A stretch of 64,000 nt of DNA from CBDUXP01 sp965371225 [NCBI: uncultured bacterium] (GCA_965371225.1 CBDUXP010000013.1:19247-83246), one strand, 5' to 3'; positions 1 to 8,787 are shown, counted from the first letter of the stretch. The notes: a model not told the origin generated them from the letters alone. Made by a program: numbers and translations.

Positions 1-1
1 C

Positions 2-136
2 CAAAAGGCCGGCACGCCGGAGGAGATCGCCGAGGCCGTGGTGTGGCTCCTCGAAGCGGGCAAGCTGGTGACGGGCGAAACCCTGCTCGTGGACGCCGGC
101 CTTCACCTGGGGTACGCCCCCCTGGTCGCCCGGTAG
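2..136 (+). CDS. short-chain dehydrogenase/reductase, C-terminal fragment
   Basis: Only the last 44 residues lie in the window, because the gene enters from the left edge. They read GTPEEIAEAVVWLLEAG, then a VTGETLLVDAG stretch. This is the usual C-terminal signature of classical SDR enzymes: the GTPEEIA helix followed by the 'VTGE.l.VDgG' strand that closes the Rossmann subunit. The substrate cannot be inferred from this piece. The stop (TAG, 134-136) is 13 bases from the stop of the convergent desaturase gene. Confidence 0.85.
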   Translation, partial: QKAGTPEEIAEAVVWLLEAGKLVTGETLLVDAGLHLGYAPLVAR

Positions 137-149
137 GCCCGCGCGAGGG

Positions 150-1100
150 TTACGCGCCGGCGGCGGCCGCGGGTCGGCGGATCAGGCGCGCGAGCACGGT
201 CCCGTAGCCCGCCGTGGGAGCCCATGCCGGCTCGGTGTCGGCGCGCGCCCGTGTCACGGCGGGCAGGTGATAGTAGGGCACGTTCGCGTCCAAGTGATGC
301 GCGGCGTGGTCGTCGAACCCGTACATGCCGAAGACGTACCACGTGACCCGGTTACACCGCAGATTGCGGATCGCGGCGTGCCCCTCCACCGCAATCTCGC
401 CGGCACCGATCTGATGCTCCGCGATGCCACGCAACGCGGCGAGGAAATTCGTGAGCGCAGCGCCGCTATAGAAGTACACGCCGAAGTACACGAGGGCGAC
501 GGTGCCTACAATGGCCAGAGCGTCGTTCGGGTGGTGCACCTGGGCCGCCGCCGCCATGCCGCCGACGATGAGCATGTGGGCCGGCACGGCGCGCCACATC
601 CACGCCGGGAGCCCGGCCGGCCGCGCCTGCGCGCGTGCGCCCTGCCCGACCTGCATGCGAATTTTGCCCCACGCTTCCGTTAGCAGGACGGAGCGCAGCA
701 GCAAGGTGACTACGCGGAACCCGCGAATGTTGAGCAGGTAGATTTCCTTCGTGTCGCGCTCCGTGCCCAGATACGCGTGGTGTCCCCAGTGGCGCTCGCG
801 ATAAGCGTCGAAGTCGGCGGACAGGATGGGGCCTAGCACCCAGCGGCCCAGCACTTCCGAGGCCCATTGGGGTTGAAACGTGAGGTAGTGCGACGTCTCA
901 TGCATGAGCGAGACCAGACCGTTCAGCGTCACCCCGGTCCACACCCAAATCGCGAGCCACCACCAGCCTGCGCCCCAGACGATGCCCACGTACATCGGGC
1001 CTAACGCCGCGGCGATGTGGCTCACCACCACGGCCAGCGACACCAGGTCGGAGCGTTTCCCGGTGTCCAGCCCGAGTTGTTGTGCGGGGGACTGCGGCAT
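150..1100 (-). CDS. fatty acid desaturase family membrane protein
   Basis: A 316-residue integral membrane di-iron enzyme of the fatty acid desaturase/hydroxylase family. Three histidine clusters are visible: HETSH at 67-71, HWGHH at 104-108, and a C-terminal DDHAAHH near residue 270 followed by NVPYYHLP, the normal late-box context. Hydrophobic segments lie at about residues 20-60 and 170-215. Such enzymes introduce double bonds or hydroxyl groups into acyl chains, carotenoids or related lipids at the inner membrane; sequence alone does not fix the substrate. It is transcribed alone, away from the ribonuclease Z-like gene. ATG at 1100 is the first start that gives a complete N-terminus. Confidence 0.85.
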   Translation of the reverse strand: MPQSPAQQLGLDTGKRSDLVSLAVVVSHIAAALGPMYVGIVWGAGWWWLAIWVWTGVTLNGLVSLMHETSHYLTFQPQWASEVLGRWVLGPILSADFDAYRERHWGHHAYLGTERDTKEIYLLNIRGFRVVTLLLRSVLLTEAWGKIRMQVGQGARAQARPAGLPAWMWRAVPAHMLIVGGMAAAAQVHHPNDALAIVGTVALVYFGVYFYSGAALTNFLAALRGIAEHQIGAGEIAVEGHAAIRNLRCNRVTWYVFGMYGFDDHAAHHLDANVPYYHLPAVTRARADTEPAWAPTAGYGTVLARLIRRPAAAAGA

Positions 1101-1217
1101 GCCCTAGCCCGGCCCGCGCGTGCGGCCGGTCAGCGGCGCGGCCGCGCCCTTCGCGGACGGAAGGCGTGTACGTTTCTGGTGAATCTCAAACCCCCTGCAA
1201 GACGCCGCAACACAAAC

Positions 1218-1226
1218 TATATACCA
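1218..1226 (-). promoter_or_regulatory. possible extended -10 promoter for the desaturase gene
   Basis: Read on the minus strand, this AT-rich spot gives TGG followed by TATATA, an extended -10 arrangement (TGnTATATA), about 115 bases before the desaturase ATG. No good -35 is present. It is the only AT-rich stretch between the two divergent genes. Confidence 0.3.
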
Positions 1227-1314
1227 CATACCACCAGCCGGGCGCCCGGAAGCCGTTGATCGTGCTACGGTGCGCTCCGAGGAGCACGATGGGCGACCGA
1301 CGGAGCGGCGGCGC

Positions 1315-2229
1315 ATGAGTGTCCGCGAACTGGTCGTGCTGGGGACGGCGAGTCGCGTCCCCACGCGGCACCGCAATCACAACGGCTACCTGTTGCGCTG
1401 GGATGGCCGCAGCATCCTCTTCGATCCCGGTGAGGGGATGCAGCGGCAGTTCACGTTCGCCGGCATCTCGCCCGCGGCGGTCACCGACATGTGCATCACG
1501 CACTTTCATGGCGATCACTGTCTGGGCCTCGCCGGCATGATCCAGCGCTTGGCCCACGAACAGGTGACGCGGCCCGTGCACGTCGCGTTCCCCGCCTCCG
1601 GCGCAGAGTACGTGCAGCGTCTGCGCACCAGTAGTATCTTTCACGACACCACGACTCTCACCCTGCGGCCGCTGGCGGAAGCCCCGCAACAGTGGGAGCG
1701 GGACGGGTTGCGGTTTGACGCCCTGCCGCTGGACCACAAGGTGCCGACCATGGGATACCGCGTGAGTGAGCCGGACGGCGTGCGATTCCTTCCGGACCAG
1801 CTCGCGGCCGCGGGCGTGCGCGGCCCGGACGTCGCGCGATTGCAGGCAGCGGGGGAGATCCGTATCGAGGACCGCACGGTGCGGCTTGCCGAGGTAAGCG
1901 TTCCCCACCCCGGCGCAAGCTTCGCGTTCGTGATGGATACGCGCCCATGCGCGAACGCCGTGGCACTCGCGCGCGGTGCGAGCCTCGCCGTCATCGAGGC
2001 CACGTTCCTGGAGTGCCACGCGGACCTTGCCGACAAGTACGGCCACACCACCGCGGCGGGCGCGGCGCGGCTGGCTCAGGAGGCCGGCGTGGACCGGCTC
2101 GTGCTCTCCCATTTCAGTCAACGGTATGCGGAGCCGCAGCAGTTCCTCGACGAGGCCGTGCCGATCCATCCGGACACCGTCCTGGCCAACGACCTGGATC
2201 GGATTCCCGTGCCCAAGCGGGCGCCCTAG
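1315..2229 (+). CDS. rnz: ribonuclease Z-like metallo-beta-lactamase-fold hydrolase
   Basis: A 304-residue protein with the ribonuclease Z layout, an enzyme that removes 3' trailers from tRNA precursors. The N-terminus ELVVLGTASRVPT matches the family's 'lGTg.g.Pt' strand. The zinc motif HFHGDHCLGL sits at residues 63-72. PLDHKVPTMGY and the C-terminal LSHFSQRY also follow RNase Z order. The length fits short-form tRNase Z. An in-frame ATG at 1270 would add 15 unconserved residues; ATG 1315, beginning right at the conserved strand, is preferred. The DMT transporter gene follows 6 bases downstream. Other MBL-fold phosphodiesterases share the zinc motif, so the exact substrate is inferred from family. 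Confidence 0.8.
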   Translation: MSVRELVVLGTASRVPTRHRNHNGYLLRWDGRSILFDPGEGMQRQFTFAGISPAAVTDMCITHFHGDHCLGLAGMIQRLAHEQVTRPVHVAFPASGAEYVQRLRTSSIFHDTTTLTLRPLAEAPQQWERDGLRFDALPLDHKVPTMGYRVSEPDGVRFLPDQLAAAGVRGPDVARLQAAGEIRIEDRTVRLAEVSVPHPGASFAFVMDTRPCANAVALARGASLAVIEATFLECHADLADKYGHTTAAGAARLAQEAGVDRLVLSHFSQRYAEPQQFLDEAVPIHPDTVLANDLDRIPVPKRAP

Positions 2230-2235
2230 CCGCAC

Positions 2236-3129
2236 ATGGCCCGCGACCAGCGGCTTGCCCTCTTCGCGCTCGTGTTCGCGAACGTGCTGTGGGGCAGCGC
2301 GTTCGTGGCGGCAAAATACCTCTTGGACACCCTGTCGCCGCCCCTGGTCGCGTTCATGCGGGTAGCCCCGGCCGTGCCGTTCATGTTCGCGGTGCTGGTG
2401 TGGCGCCGCATCCCGCTGCGGCTGTCGGTGCGCGACGCGGCCGCCTTCGCCCTGTTGGGCCTTTTCGGCTTCGCCGGGGCGAAGTACTTGCAGTACTCGG
2501 GGCTCGCAATGTCGACCGCCGTGGACGGGGCGCTGTTGGTGTCCATCGAAGCGATTCTCACGATGCTCGCCGCCGTGGTGTTCCTGCGCGAGGCGCTCAC
2601 GCGCCGCAAGCTCGCCAGCGCGGCGCTGGGCTTCGTCGGCGTATGCGTGCTCTCCCGCGTGCGGCCGTGGCAGGGGTTCGCCGTCCTCGCGGATCAACAC
2701 GTGCTCGGCAACGCGATCATGGTGCTGTCCCTGTGCTGCGAGGCGGGGTACACGGTCTGGGGCGCGCGCCTCATGCGCACGCACGATCCGTACCGCGCCA
2801 TGACCTGGTCCGTCTGCTTCGGTGCCCTGTTGCTGCTGCCGGTCCTGCCGGGCGGGGCGCTGGACGAACTGCGGCAGGCGACCCCCGGCGTGTGGGCCGC
2901 CGTCCTGTTCCTCGGGCTCGGGCCCACGGCGCTGGCGTACACCATCTGGCTGGTGGCGGCGCGCGTGCTGGAGGCAAGCCACATGGCGATCACGCTCTAC
3001 GTGCAGCCGCTGAGCGGCAGCGTCATCGCGATCCTGCTGCTCCGCGAGCGCGTGTCGTGGGCCACCGCCCTCGGCGGGGCGCTCCTGCTGCTCGCCGTGC
3101 GGATCGCCGCGCAGGGGCGGCGGGCGTGA
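2236..3129 (+). CDS. EamA/DMT-family transporter
   Basis: A 297-residue protein made almost entirely of hydrophobic helices, about ten in number, arranged as two EamA halves. The first half opens with FANVLWGSAFVAAKYLL and carries a typical FLREALTRRKLASAALGF loop. The second repeats the pattern with LLLRERVSWATALGGALLLL. Such drug/metabolite transporters sit in the inner membrane and export or import small metabolites; the substrate is unknown. It starts 6 bases after the ribonuclease Z-like gene, so the two are probably co-transcribed. Confidence 0.85.
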   Translation: MARDQRLALFALVFANVLWGSAFVAAKYLLDTLSPPLVAFMRVAPAVPFMFAVLVWRRIPLRLSVRDAAAFALLGLFGFAGAKYLQYSGLAMSTAVDGALLVSIEAILTMLAAVVFLREALTRRKLASAALGFVGVCVLSRVRPWQGFAVLADQHVLGNAIMVLSLCCEAGYTVWGARLMRTHDPYRAMTWSVCFGALLLLPVLPGGALDELRQATPGVWAAVLFLGLGPTALAYTIWLVAARVLEASHMAITLYVQPLSGSVIAILLLRERVSWATALGGALLLLAVRIAAQGRRA

Positions 3130-3136
3130 CGGGTTT

Positions 3137-3165
3137 TTGACCCGCGCCCGGGACCTGCCTACACT
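3137..3165 (+). promoter_or_regulatory. sigma-70-type promoter for the FG-GAP gene at 3174
   Basis: TTGACC (3137-3142), a 17-base spacer, then TACACT (3160-3165). Transcription start is expected at about 3171-3174, on or next to the ATG at 3174, so the message would be leaderless or nearly so. Confidence 0.6.
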
Positions 3166-3173
3166 GGTTCCGT

Positions 3174-5039
3174 ATGTGCGCGCTGCAACGCTCCGACTTT
3201 GAACGGGCGCTTCGCGGAGAGGCGTCGCTCGGGGGGACGGAGGATGTGCTGCGCGAGTTCGAGGCGCGGGTGGAGCGGGTGGAGCGCGACCTGCGCGGCG
3301 CGCTCGAGCGCCGCCAGCAACATGCCGACGCCGCGCGGGAGGCGCGCCAGCGCATCGCGGACCTGACGGCGCGGGCGGGGACGGCGCGGGATGCGGCAGC
3401 GACGAAGAAGCTGCGCGCGCAGCGAAAACGGAAGCAGGCCGCTCTCACAGACGCGGAACAGGGCTTCGCGACCCAGAATGCGTGGTGCGAGAAGCTGCAC
3501 CGCGAGAAACTCCAATTGGAGAAGGCCCTGGCGAAGTTGGTGCGGCTGCGGAAGCGCGCGCGCTGGCGGCGCTTCCTCGGACGGCTCCGCGGGCTGCGCG
3601 ATGAGGACGACAGCGGCGCGGCGGCCAACACCCAGATTCCCGCGCCGGTGCTCGCCCTGGGGGGCGTGCTGCTGGTGGTGCTCGTTGTGGGCGTAGTCGG
3701 GGTTGGCGCATTCTCCACGGACGCGGACGGCGCGGCGGCAAATCCTGTCGCGCGCCTCATCGCTTGGGTCCGCGGCGAGCCCGAAGTCGATCCCACCACG
3801 AGCGAGAACGTGACCGCGGGCCGGGCGGCGGCCGAACGTTTCGGCTACATCCGCGGCCAGGCGGCGCAAGCACCGGCGCCACCCGAGCGGCCGCCGCCCC
3901 CACCACGCCTCCGGGTCCGGACGGGTGGCCCACTGACTCGCTTGAACGGTGCGCTGTGGCGCGCGGCCCTCGAGGCGCCGGTGGTGTACGAACGGCCGGG
4001 GAAAACCTGGCGCACGCCCTTTGCCGACCTGGATGGGGATGGACGCGCTGAATGGTTGTTCTACGACAAACCGGGGCAGCGCATTCTGGTGTACGCCCAA
4101 GGCCGCCGCGGCGGCGATTACGCGTTTCAGCGCCAGCTTCTCACGGAACCGTTTCCGCAGACGTTGCACATTGCAGATATCAATGCCGACAGCGCACCGG
4201 ACTTGCTGATTCCGCACGCGACGCGTGACTCCCCATTTTGGTATTTGCGCAACCGCGGCGATGGTACGTTCGAGCAGCGGGTGATCGGCCAAGGCCAGGC
4301 CTACTGGCGGGTCGCGACAGCGGACATGAACGGGGACGGTGCAGTCGACATTGCGACGGCAGGTTATCGGGGTGCCTGGATCTTCCGTGGCGTCGGCGAC
4401 GGCGACTTCGCCCCGCCGCAGCGCGCACACGATCACGGGAAACAAACCTTCATCGCGGTGGCGGACTTCAACGGCGACGGCGTGATGGATGTGGCGACGG
4501 CGGACGCATATAGCTGGGATACGCCGCAGGCGACTGCGGTGGTGACTGTGGCGCTGATGACGTCGGCCCTGCAGCCCGCAGGGCCCGTGAAACGGACGCA
4601 GGTGTCTCCGGCCATTCTCGCACTGGCGCCAATTGATCTGGACGGTAAGGACGGCATGGATCTGGTGGCGTTGCGCTACGCGGGCAAGCGCAAGAACGCC
4701 AACGGGGACGCCGTCTACGACGTGGTGCTCCTGTGGAATAGCGGCACCGGCCGGTTCGACGTGGTGGAGTGCGGGCGCACGCTGGCCGGCAACGCGCTGG
4801 TCGTGCTCGATGTGAACCATGATGGCCGTGAAGACGTGCTCGCCGGGAATCGCGTGTTCCTCAACACCGGCCGCGCACTCAAACCGCACGCGGACACCCT
4901 GCACTCCGGCTACCCCTGGTGGTACCAACTCGCGGACATCGACGGCGACGGCACGCAGGACCTGGTGTGCAACACATGGGGGGCCAGGTCGCGGTGTATG
5001 CGCTCCGTCGCCCGTCCGCGTTTTGATCGGCGGAATTGA
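3174..5039 (+). CDS. membrane-anchored FG-GAP/VCBS repeat protein with N-terminal coiled coil
   Basis: 621 residues with an unusual architecture. Residues 1-150 are charged, Arg/Glu/Ala-rich and predicted coiled coil. They are followed by one transmembrane helix around residues 161-181 (PVLALGGVLLVVLVVGVVGV), then a Pro-rich linker. From about residue 280 there are at least six FG-GAP/VCBS-like repeats with calcium-loop motifs: DLDGDGRAEWL, DINADSAPDLL, DMNGDGAVDI, DFNGDGVMDV, DVNHDGREDV and DIDGDGTQDLV. FG-GAP repeats normally fold as an extracytoplasmic beta-propeller. The topology is therefore coiled coil inside, propeller outside. No signal peptide is present. ATG 3174 has no Shine-Dalgarno and coincides with the predicted transcription start. 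A later in-frame GTG near 3246 is an alternative. Function unknown. Confidence 0.75.
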   Translation: MCALQRSDFERALRGEASLGGTEDVLREFEARVERVERDLRGALERRQQHADAAREARQRIADLTARAGTARDAAATKKLRAQRKRKQAALTDAEQGFATQNAWCEKLHREKLQLEKALAKLVRLRKRARWRRFLGRLRGLRDEDDSGAAANTQIPAPVLALGGVLLVVLVVGVVGVGAFSTDADGAAANPVARLIAWVRGEPEVDPTTSENVTAGRAAAERFGYIRGQAAQAPAPPERPPPPPRLRVRTGGPLTRLNGALWRAALEAPVVYERPGKTWRTPFADLDGDGRAEWLFYDKPGQRILVYAQGRRGGDYAFQRQLLTEPFPQTLHIADINADSAPDLLIPHATRDSPFWYLRNRGDGTFEQRVIGQGQAYWRVATADMNGDGAVDIATAGYRGAWIFRGVGDGDFAPPQRAHDHGKQTFIAVADFNGDGVMDVATADAYSWDTPQATAVVTVALMTSALQPAGPVKRTQVSPAILALAPIDLDGKDGMDLVALRYAGKRKNANGDAVYDVVLLWNSGTGRFDVVECGRTLAGNALVVLDVNHDGREDVLAGNRVFLNTGRALKPHADTLHSGYPWWYQLADIDGDGTQDLVCNTWGARSRCMRSVARPRFDRRN

Positions 5040-5064
5040 CCGCGCTTAGGGCCTCTGCCATACT
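5036..5064 (+). promoter_or_regulatory. sigma-70-type promoter for tRNA-Ser
   Basis: TTGACC (5036-5041), a 17-base spacer, CATACT (5059-5064). Start of transcription is expected near 5071, ten bases before the mature tRNA. The -35 box overlaps the TGA stop of the preceding FG-GAP gene. Confidence 0.6.
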
Positions 5065-5080
5065 GGCGCCGCGTTTCCTT

Positions 5081-5168
5081 GGAGCGGTGTCCGAGCGGTC
5101 GAAGGAGCACGCTTGGAAAGCGTGTGTGGTGCAAGCCACCGTGGGTTCGAATCCCACCCGCTCCGCCA
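5081..5168 (+). tRNA. tRNA-Ser(GGA)
   Basis: An 88-base cloverleaf. The acceptor stem GGAGCGG pairs with CCGCTCC. The anticodon stem CACGC/GCGTG encloses the loop TTGGAAA, giving anticodon GGA (reads UCC/UCU). It has a class II variable arm and the T-arm GTGGGTTCGAATCCCAC. Discriminator G and an encoded CCA end the gene at 5168. The long variable arm is what identifies it as serine, along with the anticodon. Confidence 0.97.
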
Positions 5169-5289
5169 CGTTCTCCGCCCCAGCCGCTAGCCCCGCACCC
5201 CGCGTGAGATCGGTTCCCCCCCCATCCCCCCCGGCGCGGCTTCCGATCCGCCGTGGCCGATTCGCGCACCGCCGCCCCGTAAGGTCCTG

Positions 5290-7170
5290 ATGGCGCATCC
5301 CGAACCGACGCTGGTAATCGCACTCGCGCTAGGGGTCGGCGTGCTCGCTCAGGTCGTGGCGAGTCACCTGCGGTTGCCGAGCATCGTGCTGCTGTTCGCG
5401 CTCGGCGTCGCACTCGGTCCGGACGGGGCCGGCTGGATCGTGCCCGCCGCGCTCGGCGACGGCCTGTTCGGCATCGTGGAGCTGGCGGTCGCGATCATTC
5501 TGTTCGAAGGCGGCCTGAACTTGGACCTGCGGCAATTGCGGCGGCAGAGCGCGCCCATCCGCGGGCTGGTAACCGTCGGCGTCGCCGTGACCGCCGTCGG
5601 GGGCGCGACGGCAGCCGCGCTGCTCATGGACTGGTCGCCGCCGCAGGCCGTACTGTTCGGAACCTTGGTGGTGGTCACGGGGCCCACTGTCGTCCGCCCA
5701 ATCTTGCGCAACGTGCCGCTGGCCCCGCGGCTCGCCACCGTGGTGGAAGCCGAAGGCGTGCTCATCGATCCGATCGGGGCGATCCTGGCCACGGTCACGC
5801 TCCAGATCGTGCTGCACGCGACGCTCGAGTCCGTGGCGTTCGGCATCGCCGGCCTGTTCCTGCGGTTGGGGTTCGGCACGGCGGTCGGGCTCGCGTTCGG
5901 CTACGTGCTCGCCCGCGGCCTCAGCACGCCGCGCATCGTCCCTCGCGACTTGGTGAACATCGTCACGCTCGGGCTCGTGCTGGCGTTGTTCGCGCTCTGT
6001 GAGCACACGCTGTCCGAAACCGGTATCCTGGCCGTGACGCTCGCGGGCATCGTCGTGGCGAACTTCGGCGCGCACGTGACCGAGGACTTGCGCGAGTTCA
6101 AGGAGCACCTGACCGTCGGCTTCGTCGGGATGCTGTTCGTGCTGCTGGCGGCGGACGTGCGCGTCGCGGAGGTGATGGAGCTGGGCCGCGGCGGCATCCT
6201 GACCGTCGCCGCCCTGGCGTTCATCGTCCGCCCCGTGGCGGTCGCGGTGAGTACCATCACTTCCGACCTGTCCGTGCGCGAGAAGCTCTTTCTCGCGTGG
6301 ATGGGCCCGCGGGGTATCGTCGCCGCGGCAATCGCGTCCATCGCCGCCGGGTTCATGGAGGCGCAGGGCGTGCCCGGCGGCCGGGAGCTGCGCGCGCTGC
6401 TGTTCCTGACCATCGCGTTGACCGTGGTGGTGCAGGGCGGCACGGCACCGCTGCTGGCGCGCGCGCTCCGCGTGCGGCGCCCAGGCCGCGACGGGGTGGT
6501 GATCCTCGGCGCCGGCGAGCTGGGCCTGGCGCTGGCCCGCGCCGTCCGCAGCGATGCGACGCGTGTCCTGTTGCTCGATACGAATCCCGGCCACATCCAC
6601 GGGGCGCAGGAGGAGGGCTTCCCGTGCGTGTACGGGAACGCGCTGGCGGAGCGCACGCTCGCACAGGCAGGCTTGGACCAGGCGAAGCTGGCCGTCGCGG
6701 TCACCTCGAACGAAGAGGTCAACAGCCTCTTCGCGCGCGAGGTGGCCGAGCAGTTCGACGTGCCCGCGACGCTCGCCGCGATCGACAGCAGCACGAGCGG
6801 CATCACGCCGGACATGCTCGCCCGCCAGGGCACGGGGGTGCTGTTCGACGGGCCGACGGATGTGGAGCGCTGGAACGTGCGATTCCGGCACGACATGGTC
6901 CGCGTGCGGCCCTTCCGCTACGCCGGTGCGCCGGTCCCGGCCCAGGAAGCTGAGGCTACACCGCCCGCCGACGTGCATGCGCGGCCGTTTGTAATCCTCG
7001 CGGTCGGTGCGGACGACCGGCGCGACCCCATGTCTGCCGCATACGTGCCGCAGCCCGGGGACGACGCGACGATCGCGCTGTACACGCTGGAGGCCGAACG
7101 GGCGCACGAGGCGCTGCGAGTGCTTGGCTGGCATCCCGCTGAGGAGGAGCGGCCCGCGGTGGACGGTTAG
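5290..7170 (+). CDS. cation:proton antiporter with C-terminal TrkA-N domain
   Basis: A 626-residue inner-membrane antiporter of the CPA (NhaP/Kef-like) superfamily. Residues 1-395 contain about 12 hydrophobic helices, with ILFEGGLNLD in the early part and the acidic EGVLIDPIGAI motif that carries the ion-translocating aspartate. From about residue 398 there is a Rossmann-like TrkA-N/RCK domain beginning VVILGAGELGLALARAV, with a LLDTNP acidic strand end, indicating NAD(H) or nucleotide gating. The last 100 residues form a second regulatory region. It probably exchanges Na+ or K+ for protons. It lies after tRNA-Ser with a 121-base gap in which I see no convincing promoter. Confidence 0.85.
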   Translation: MAHPEPTLVIALALGVGVLAQVVASHLRLPSIVLLFALGVALGPDGAGWIVPAALGDGLFGIVELAVAIILFEGGLNLDLRQLRRQSAPIRGLVTVGVAVTAVGGATAAALLMDWSPPQAVLFGTLVVVTGPTVVRPILRNVPLAPRLATVVEAEGVLIDPIGAILATVTLQIVLHATLESVAFGIAGLFLRLGFGTAVGLAFGYVLARGLSTPRIVPRDLVNIVTLGLVLALFALCEHTLSETGILAVTLAGIVVANFGAHVTEDLREFKEHLTVGFVGMLFVLLAADVRVAEVMELGRGGILTVAALAFIVRPVAVAVSTITSDLSVREKLFLAWMGPRGIVAAAIASIAAGFMEAQGVPGGRELRALLFLTIALTVVVQGGTAPLLARALRVRRPGRDGVVILGAGELGLALARAVRSDATRVLLLDTNPGHIHGAQEEGFPCVYGNALAERTLAQAGLDQAKLAVAVTSNEEVNSLFAREVAEQFDVPATLAAIDSSTSGITPDMLARQGTGVLFDGPTDVERWNVRFRHDMVRVRPFRYAGAPVPAQEAEATPPADVHARPFVILAVGADDRRDPMSAAYVPQPGDDATIALYTLEAERAHEALRVLGWHPAEEERPAVDG

Positions 7171-7186
7171 GATGCGGGCGCGTCCC

Positions 7187-7215
7187 TTGCGGCGCGCGGG
7201 GGACCGGCGGATACT
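7187..7215 (+). promoter_or_regulatory. sigma-70-type promoter for the SagB-type gene
   Basis: TTGCGG (7187-7192), a 17-base spacer, GATACT (7210-7215), in the 69-base gap before the ATG at 7240. Expected start is about 7222. The same spacing and -10 type occur at 3137-3165 and 5036-5064. Confidence 0.5.
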
Positions 7216-7239
7216 GGGGGCACGGGGGGACAGGGACGC

Positions 7240-8787
7240 ATGAGTCGCAACCGGGAGATTGCCGCGGCGTGGGAGTATCACCGGGCCACATGCCATTCCG
7301 AGGCGGGCCTGCGCACGGGCGACCACACGCTCGATTTCGCCAACCGGCCGCTGCCGTTCAAGGTCTACACCACGCTCGACGCGATCCCCCTCACACCGGA
7401 CGTGGCCGTGTCCGGCATGCCCACTCTGGCGGCGCTGGCCGCGTCGGCCGCGGATGCGGGGGTGGGCGGCGACGAGGAACGCATCCCGGACCTGGCGGCG
7501 CTCACGCGTGTGTTGTACCTGTCCGCCGGGGTTCTGCGGCGCATTGCACGGCCCGGCGGGGAGATGTACTTCCGCGCGTATGCGAACACGGGCGCGCTCT
7601 ACCACATCGATCTGTACGTGGTGTGTGGCGCCCTGCCAGGCCTGGAGGCGGGTGTGTACCACTTCAGTCCGCACGACTTCGCGTTGCGGCGGCTGCGCGC
7701 CGGGGACTACCGTGGGGTGCTGGTGGAGGCCAGCGGCGTCGAGCCGGCGGTGGCGCACGCGCCCGTCATCCTTGCGAGCGCGTCCACCTACTGGCGCAAC
7801 GCATGGAAGTACCGCGCGCGCGCCTACCGGCATTGCTTCTGGGACGCGGGCACTCTGCACGCGAACTTGCTGGCGGTGGCGGCGACCGCGCAACTTACGC
7901 CACGAGTCGTGGTGGGATTCGCGGACCGTCCTGTCGAGCAGCTGCTGGGGCTTGACCCGCAGACGGAGGGCGCGCTGACGCTCGTGCCACTCGGCCGCAC
8001 CGCGACCCCGCCACCGGCGCCGCCCCACGCGGCGGCATTGCAATACGACACCTTGCCCCTGTCGGACCATCCCATCGACTACCCGTTGATTCGGGAGATG
8101 CACGCCGCGTCATCGCTGGAGACGGGCGCCGACGCCGCGGCTTGGCGCGGCGGCACGCCCGAGGCCGCTCAGCTACCGGCCGGGGACGGGCTCGTGCCGT
8201 TGCGTGCTCCTGCGCCGGAGGCGCTCCCCACGGACCCGGTGGAGCAGGTGATCACGCGCCGCGGCTCCACGCGGCATTTCGATCCGCACCGGGCTATCAC
8301 GTTCGAGCAGTTGTCGGCCGTGCTCAAGGCCGCGACCTGCGGGATGTCCGCCGATTTTCTCGGTCCGGCGGCGTCGACGCTGCTCGATACGTACCTCATC
8401 GTGCAGAACGTGGAAGGGCTGGCTCCCGGCTCGTACCGCTACCGGCGCGGCGACGGGGCGCTCGAACGGCTGGCGGAAGGCGACTTTCGCGCGCGCGCGG
8501 GGCGGCTCGGCCTGTTCCAAGCGTTGCCCGCCGACGCGGCGGTGAACATTTATATGCTCACGGATTTGGACGCGGTGCTCGCGCGCTTCGGCAATCGGGG
8601 ATATCGTGCGGCGCAATTGGAAGGCGGCATTGTTGGCGGGCGCATGTACCTGGCCGCGTACGCGCAACGCTTCGGGGCCACGGGCCTGACCTTCCTCGAC
8701 GATGAGGTGACCGACTTCTTCTCGCCGCCCGCCGCCGGCAAGAGCGTCATGTTTCTCATGGCCCTGGGCCGCTCCCGGCGCCGCTGA
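7240..8787 (+). CDS. tandem-domain SagB/ThcOx-type nitroreductase-family oxidoreductase
   Basis: 515 residues with two nitroreductase-like halves. Residues 1-260 resemble the first half of SagB-type proteins, with RVLYLSAGVLRR, MYFRAYANTGALYHIDLYVV and a LHANLLAVAATAQ helix. Residues 305-515 form a second copy, starting VIRRGSTR-like (VITRRGSTRHFD) and ending QLEGGIVGGRMYLAAYAQR and TFLDDEVTDFF. SagB-type enzymes use FMN. Some oxidise azolines in thiazole/oxazole-modified peptides; most stand-alone members have unknown substrates. No YcaO or precursor peptide gene is nearby, so a role in peptide maturation is not supported here. It is monocistronic, with its own promoter. Confidence 0.8.
   Translation: MSRNREIAAAWEYHRATCHSEAGLRTGDHTLDFANRPLPFKVYTTLDAIPLTPDVAVSGMPTLAALAASAADAGVGGDEERIPDLAALTRVLYLSAGVLRRIARPGGEMYFRAYANTGALYHIDLYVVCGALPGLEAGVYHFSPHDFALRRLRAGDYRGVLVEASGVEPAVAHAPVILASASTYWRNAWKYRARAYRHCFWDAGTLHANLLAVAATAQLTPRVVVGFADRPVEQLLGLDPQTEGALTLVPLGRTATPPPAPPHAAALQYDTLPLSDHPIDYPLIREMHAASSLETGADAAAWRGGTPEAAQLPAGDGLVPLRAPAPEALPTDPVEQVITRRGSTRHFDPHRAITFEQLSAVLKAATCGMSADFLGPAASTLLDTYLIVQNVEGLAPGSYRYRRGDGALERLAEGDFRARAGRLGLFQALPADAAVNIYMLTDLDAVLARFGNRGYRAAQLEGGIVGGRMYLAAYAQRFGATGLTFLDDEVTDFFSPPAAGKSVMFLMALGRSRRR

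Noticed and set aside
5081-5168. tRNA-Ser considered as an integration site
   Set aside because: I see no repeat of the tRNA 3' end elsewhere in the window and no integrase next to it.
5329-8103. A 924-codon open frame on the minus strand
   Set aside because: It lies opposite the antiporter and SagB-type genes, is full of Arg/His/Gln and shows no domain. Long antisense frames are expected in GC-rich DNA.
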